A stretch of 64,000 bases of DNA from Peptoniphilus_A olsenii (GTDB taxonomy: Bacteria; Bacillota; Clostridia; Tissierellales; Peptoniphilaceae). Made by a program: the position numbers and the translations under genes. The DNA is taken from the NCBI RefSeq assembly GCF_040545475.1, contig NZ_JBEPMA010000005.1, positions 62,001-126,000 on the forward strand, read 5' to 3'. Positions 60,506 to 64,000 of the stretch are shown piece by piece. Each line of letters begins with the position of its first letter. The stretch's first letter is position 1. A model generated the notes under the pieces. The model worked only from the letters and a program-made list of their open reading frames with translations, was not told the origin of the DNA and did no database searches.

Positions 60506-60958
60506 ATGGCAAAACTTTCAAATTCTATAGAGGAGTTTATAAATCAATTATTATTTGAAGCTGGTGGTTCTTTAGAAATTCAACGCTCACAAATTTCTGA
60601 TTATTTTAATTGTGCTCCTTCACAAATTAATTATGTTTTAACAACTAGATTCACTCCTTTTAAAGGGTATTATGTTGAGTCACGTAGAGGTGGCGGTGGA
60701 TATATTCGCATAGTTAAAGTGCAGCTAGAAGATGAAATGGAAACTTTAGAATTATTTAATGAATATATTGGAGAGTCTATAACTAAAGATAAATCAGATG
60801 ATTTGTTGAGAGAACTTTTTAGAATTGATAAGGTTACTAAAAGAGAATTAGAATTGATAAAGGTAGCATTATCAGACAGGGCTTTGGGAGAAAGTGTAAA
60901 TAGAAATGAGCTAAGAGCAAATTTGCTAAAGAATATGCTACTTGTGGTGTTCAGTTGA
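60506..60958 (+). CDS. ctsR: Class III heat-shock repressor CtsR
   Basis: 150 aa. The N-terminal winged helix contains ISDYFNCAPSQINYVLTTRFT and the wing YYVESRRGGGGYIRI (about residues 52-66), which enters the DNA minor groove and senses heat. It represses its own operon and other clp genes; two CtsR-type boxes lie in its leader. First gene of the usual four-gene operon, 12 bases before mcsA. ATG with AAAGGA upstream. Confidence 0.95.
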   Translation: MAKLSNSIEEFINQLLFEAGGSLEIQRSQISDYFNCAPSQINYVLTTRFTPFKGYYVESRRGGGGYIRIVKVQLEDEMETLELFNEYIGESITKDKSDDLLRELFRIDKVTKRELELIKVALSDRALGESVNRNELRANLLKNMLLVVFS

Positions 60959-60970
60959 GGAGGAAGTATT

Positions 60971-61477
60971 ATGTTGTGTGATATTTGTAACGAAAGAGAA
61001 TCGGTAATTTCCTACACCAAAATAAATGAAAATAAAGTAGAAGAGGTTCATTTGTGTGAGATATGTGCAGAGAAAAAATTTAAAATGGACTTTGCAACTT
61101 ATCAAGATATAATGCCAAAAATAGAAGATGTATTAAGGGGTATATTAAAGTTAGGTCCTTATTATCACGAGGATGAGGATATTGTTTGTGAATATTGCAA
61201 TAGAACATTTACTGAATTTAAGAATACTGGTATTTTAGGATGTCCCCACTGTTACAAAACTTTCGAGTATGAATTCGACAAATATTTGAGGGCCTTAAAT
61301 TTAAAAGATGGATACAAAGGAAAAATTCCAAAGAACGCGGATGAATACTTGGTATTAAATAGAAAAATTAGTGAACTAAAATCTAAACTAGATATTGCGG
61401 TAAGTATGGAAGAGTATGAAAAAGCAGCTCAATTTAGAGATAAAATAAATGAATTGAAGGAAGAAAAAAATGTCTGA
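60971..61477 (+). CDS. mcsA: McsA, zinc-finger activator of McsB
   Basis: 168 aa. Four CxxC pairs: Cys3/6, Cys29/32, Cys73/76 and Cys91/94, then a C-terminal UvrB/UvrC motif (about residues 134-163, LDIAVSMEEYEKAAQFRDKI) that matches the ClpC middle-domain type. In Bacillus it activates the arginine kinase McsB and tethers it to CtsR and ClpC. ATG with GAGGAGG upstream; it overlaps mcsB by eight bases. Confidence 0.93.
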   Translation: MLCDICNERESVISYTKINENKVEEVHLCEICAEKKFKMDFATYQDIMPKIEDVLRGILKLGPYYHEDEDIVCEYCNRTFTEFKNTGILGCPHCYKTFEYEFDKYLRALNLKDGYKGKIPKNADEYLVLNRKISELKSKLDIAVSMEEYEKAAQFRDKINELKEEKNV

Positions 61478-62447
61478 TATTATAATTGGCAATAAAATTA
61501 AATTATATAGAAACCTTGACGGACATAATTTTAATATAAAAACTGAAGATGAAGAATCTAAAAAAGTATATGAAAAAATTGCTGATGCTTTAAATTCAAT
61601 AGGATTTATTGAAGTGGATTTAGATAATATTTCATCTTTAAAAAAATTAGAATATGTAGAAAAAGGAAAATTAAATAGCAGTTTTTTAAACAATGATAAT
61701 AAGGGTTTTTTTACTAAAGATAATATGCCCGATGTTATAGTTAATTCTATTGAGCATATTGAGATTAAAGAATTCTCTAGGACTAAATCTTTAGATGAGC
61801 TTTTTGAAGATGTATATAAAGTTGAATCTGAGTTAGAAGAAAAATTAAACTTTTCTTTTGATCCAAAATTTGGATATTTAAATTCAAGAGTTTTAAATAC
61901 TGGCACTGGTCTTAGACCTCTGGTAATAATGCATTTACCTGCACTTAATTATTTTGGTATTGATGAAATATCTACAGGTTTAATGAGACTTGGATACACT
62001 CTTGCACCTTATCAAGCAGGTATGGGAAAAAGTTCTGGCAGTGTGTTTAGTCTTTCTTTTGAATCAACTTTTGGGGATGAAGAAAAAAATTATATCAATA
62101 AACTAAAACTGATAACACGAGAAATTTCAGATATAGAGATGGAAAACAGAAAAAAATTGTATTTGGATAATATAATTGTACTTGAAGATCTCGTCAATAG
62201 AAGCTATGGAACATTATCAAGTGCTAGGATATTATCAGAAGATGAGATGATGCAGTCCATGAGTAATATTAAACTCGGCAGTGAATTGTCAATTTTAAAA
62301 ACTAATAAAAAAATTGATTTTTTTGATGAGGTAATGAAATTAAGAAATGGACATCTGCAACTTGAGAGAGGAGCAATACTAGATATTAAATCTCGCGATA
62401 TATTGCGAGCAAATAAATCTAGGGCGCTCATGAGGGAGGTTTTTTAG
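61470..62447 (+). CDS. mcsB: McsB-family protein, probably catalytically inactive arginine kinase
   Basis: 325 aa, in the right operon place and alignable to McsB along its length (GYLNSRVLNTGTGLR, MHLPALN, EDLVNRSYGTLSSARILS, KLGSELSIL, SRDILRANKSRALMRE). Active McsB phosphorylates arginines. Here the nucleotide-binding SSRIRLARN reads GNKIKLYRN (7-15), the acidic pair in NEEDHIR reads NSIEHIE (92-98), and the reactive Cys of TSCPTNVGTGLR is Arg140. About 20 N-terminal residues are also missing compared with the Bacillus protein. The C-terminal RD pair used for phosphoarginine binding remains. I therefore infer a scaffold or pseudokinase. Comparisons are from memory of the family. ATG with GAAGGAAG upstream. 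Confidence 0.85.
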   Translation: MSDIIIGNKIKLYRNLDGHNFNIKTEDEESKKVYEKIADALNSIGFIEVDLDNISSLKKLEYVEKGKLNSSFLNNDNKGFFTKDNMPDVIVNSIEHIEIKEFSRTKSLDELFEDVYKVESELEEKLNFSFDPKFGYLNSRVLNTGTGLRPLVIMHLPALNYFGIDEISTGLMRLGYTLAPYQAGMGKSSGSVFSLSFESTFGDEEKNYINKLKLITREISDIEMENRKKLYLDNIIVLEDLVNRSYGTLSSARILSEDEMMQSMSNIKLGSELSILKTNKKIDFFDEVMKLRNGHLQLERGAILDIKSRDILRANKSRALMREVF

Positions 62448-64000
62448 ATGAGTATGTTTGGAAGATTTAGCGAAAAGTCACAAAAGGCTATTTTATTCGC
62501 TCAACAAGAGGCAAGAGAACAGAAACATTCGTATATAGGTTCGGAACATTTACTTTTAGGTATTATCAGAGAAGGAACAGATACTGGTGCCCATATTTTA
62601 TCAAAATTAGAAATTGACTATAAAAAAGCCAAAGAAGCTGTAATGGATATAGTTGCAAAGGGCCAAGGACCTGTAATGAATTCTATAGCTTATACACCTA
62701 GAACAAAAAGAATATTTGAGCTTGCTTTTGAAATTTCTAGAGAAGTTGGTGAAGTTAGTGTATCTACCGAACATTTGCTTTTAGGTATTTTAAGAGAAGG
62801 TCAAGGAGTTGCAATTTTAGTTCTTAGAAGATTAGGTATTGATATAGATAATCTAGAAAATGATATTTTAAATAATTTGGATGAATATGAAGAAGATGGA
62901 GAATCTATTGGTGCTTCAACCGAAGCTTTAGATAAATACACAATTAATCTTAACGAACAAGCTGAACAAGGAAAAATTGATCCGGTTATAGGAAGAAAAG
63001 AAGAGATTAAAAGAGTAATACAAGTTTTATCTCGTAGAACAAAAAACAATCCTGTGTTAATAGGAGAACCGGGTGTAGGAAAGACAGCTATCGCAGAGGG
63101 ATTAGCTTTAGAAATAGTAAATGGTAATGTGCCAGAAATAATGAAAGATAAAATTATTTTAAATTTAGACGTTTCATCAATTGTTGCTGGTTCTAAATAC
63201 CGTGGAGATTTTGAAGAAAGACTAAAAAATATTACAACAGAAGCATCTCAAAATAAAAATATTATTTTATTCATTGACGAAATGCATGTGATAATTGGTG
63301 CCGGCGCAGCGGAAGGCTCTCTAGATGCATCAAATATATTAAAACCGATGCTTACAAGAAAGACTATTCAAATTATTGGAGCAACAACTATTGAAGAATA
63401 TAGAAAGCATATAGAAAAAGACCCAGCTTTTGAAAGAAGACTTATGCCAATAACCATTGATGAACCTTCAATAGAAGATTCAATAAATATTTTGAAGGGT
63501 TTGAAAGACAAGTATGAAGCTCATCATAAAGTTATAATTAGTGATGAAACTGTAGAAGCAGCAGTTAAATATTCTGATAGATATTTAAATGATAGATTTT
63601 TACCAGATAAAGCCATTGACTTGATAGACGAAGCTAGTTCTAAATTAAAAATTGAATCTTATAAAGTTCCTGAATTTGAGGAAAAATATAAAAATGCTCT
63701 TTCTAATATTGAGAGCAAAAAGAACGAGGCAGTAAAAAATCAAGATTATGAGCTTGCTGCAAGTTTAAGAGATGAACAAAAGAAAATTGAACAAGATTAT
63801 CAAGAAGAGTTAGAAAAATTTGAAGAAGAAGAATCTAAAAAAGAAGTAACACCCGAACATATAGCACAAATAGTTTCTGATTGGGCAAAGATTCCTGTAA
63901 CAGAAATGACTGAAGAGGAAACTGAAAAACTTAGATTATTAGATACCAATTTAGTGAAAGAAGTAAAAGGACAAGACGAGGCTGTGTTGACCTTATCAAA
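62448..64000 (+). CDS. clpC: ClpC AAA+ unfoldase, N-terminal 517 residues (3'-truncated by window edge)
   Basis: Open from ATG 62448, directly after the mcsB stop with GAGGGAGG upstream, to the window end. N-terminal double Clp repeat (residues 1-145) with GSEH and STEH, keeping the two glutamates (Glu33, Glu108) that in Bacillus bind phosphoarginine. First AAA+ module with Walker A GEPGVGKT (about 206) and FIDEMH Walker B. Then the ClpC middle coiled-coil domain with a UvrB/C-like YELAASLRDEQKK segment (about 430), and WAKIPVTEMTEEE leading into the second AAA+ module. It unfolds proteins for ClpP, in partnership with McsA/McsB. Confidence 0.95.
   Translation, partial: MSMFGRFSEKSQKAILFAQQEAREQKHSYIGSEHLLLGIIREGTDTGAHILSKLEIDYKKAKEAVMDIVAKGQGPVMNSIAYTPRTKRIFELAFEISREVGEVSVSTEHLLLGILREGQGVAILVLRRLGIDIDNLENDILNNLDEYEEDGESIGASTEALDKYTINLNEQAEQGKIDPVIGRKEEIKRVIQVLSRRTKNNPVLIGEPGVGKTAIAEGLALEIVNGNVPEIMKDKIILNLDVSSIVAGSKYRGDFEERLKNITTEASQNKNIILFIDEMHVIIGAGAAEGSLDASNILKPMLTRKTIQIIGATTIEEYRKHIEKDPAFERRLMPITIDEPSIEDSINILKGLKDKYEAHHKVIISDETVEAAVKYSDRYLNDRFLPDKAIDLIDEASSKLKIESYKVPEFEEKYKNALSNIESKKNEAVKNQDYELAASLRDEQKKIEQDYQEELEKFEEEESKKEVTPEHIAQIVSDWAKIPVTEMTEEETEKLRLLDTNLVKEVKGQDEAVLTLS

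Noticed and set aside
1..64000. tRNA, rRNA, CRISPR, insertion sequences, phage or plasmid genes
   Set aside because: I looked for T-loop motifs in gaps, regular spaced repeats, transposase or integrase motifs and saw none; repeats present are short and promoter-linked.

Overview
This window is a dense stretch of a low-GC (roughly 30% G+C) Gram-positive chromosome. The likely source is an amino-acid-fermenting anaerobe of the Peptoniphilus/Anaerococcus type (class Tissierellia). This assignment is inferred from gene content: a complete histidine-degradation cluster, a tryptophanase with a transporter, 2-hydroxyacyl-CoA dehydratase activase and acyl-CoA dehydrogenase modules, acetate kinase, S-layer-homology and CuAO-N surface proteins, and Firmicutes-type ctsR-mcsA-mcsB-clpC. 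Start codons are ATG, GTG and TTG behind strong GGAGG sites. Canonical TTGACA/TATAAT-type promoters and T-tailed hairpins separate the transcription units. I saw no tRNA, rRNA, insertion sequence, prophage or CRISPR array.

Layout. 1-2167: C-terminal part of a large 2-hydroxyacyl-CoA dehydratase activase-type protein, cut by the window edge. 2371-5088 (minus): three exported proteins (a lipoprotein class I amidotransferase, a CuAO-N stalk protein and a lipoprotein). 5195-10980: an operon of cca, glmM, degV, xpaC-like and telA-like genes. 11324-12343 (minus): an orphan PTS EIIC_2/PfoR-type membrane protein. 12982-16178: an unusual two-gene redox operon, an acyl-CoA dehydrogenase fused to an ETF-alpha FAD domain and a rubredoxin, followed by a flavodiiron protein. 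16470-28896: the histidine cluster, with hutU divergent from hutI, nhaC-type carrier, unknown membrane protein, hutH, ftcD, fhs, fchA and a GlmL/MutL-type ATPase. 29150-33053: a MacAB-like efflux operon. 33141-36376: tmcAL divergent from ackA, yceD and rpmF. 36727-39803: tryptophanase and a Na+-coupled tryptophan-type transporter. 40136-42895: Fe-alcohol dehydrogenase, SLH protein, unknown protein. 42957-46455 (minus): CNNM/CorC-type protein, and glmS with a complete glmS ribozyme in its leader. 46604-52557: a housekeeping run with a parvulin, a divergent RelA/SpoT-like protein, pepD, a metal-binding-looking DUF1292 protein, a radical SAM protein, a P-loop protein and two small unknowns. 52793-60339: YeiH-type exporter, DUF2007-like protein, rpsD, M29 aminopeptidase, comEA, an EF-G paralogue and a GntR regulator. 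60506-64000: ctsR-mcsA-mcsB-clpC, with clpC cut by the window edge.

How the genes work together. Histidine is taken up (probably by the NhaC-type carrier), deaminated by HutH, hydrated by HutU and opened by HutI. FtcD moves the formimino group to tetrahydrofolate and FchA releases ammonia. Fhs, running in reverse, can make ATP and formate. The glutamate left over would be fermented by routes to which the GlmL-type ATPase and the dehydratase activase relate.

Two signals look most worth following. The first is the acyl-CoA dehydrogenase-ETF-rubredoxin fusion beside a flavodiiron protein, which reads as a short electron chain from an acyl-CoA to O2 or NO. The second is an McsB that keeps its genomic place beside CtsR/McsA/ClpC but has lost the residues I know as the arginine-kinase active site, while ClpC keeps both phosphoarginine-pocket glutamates.
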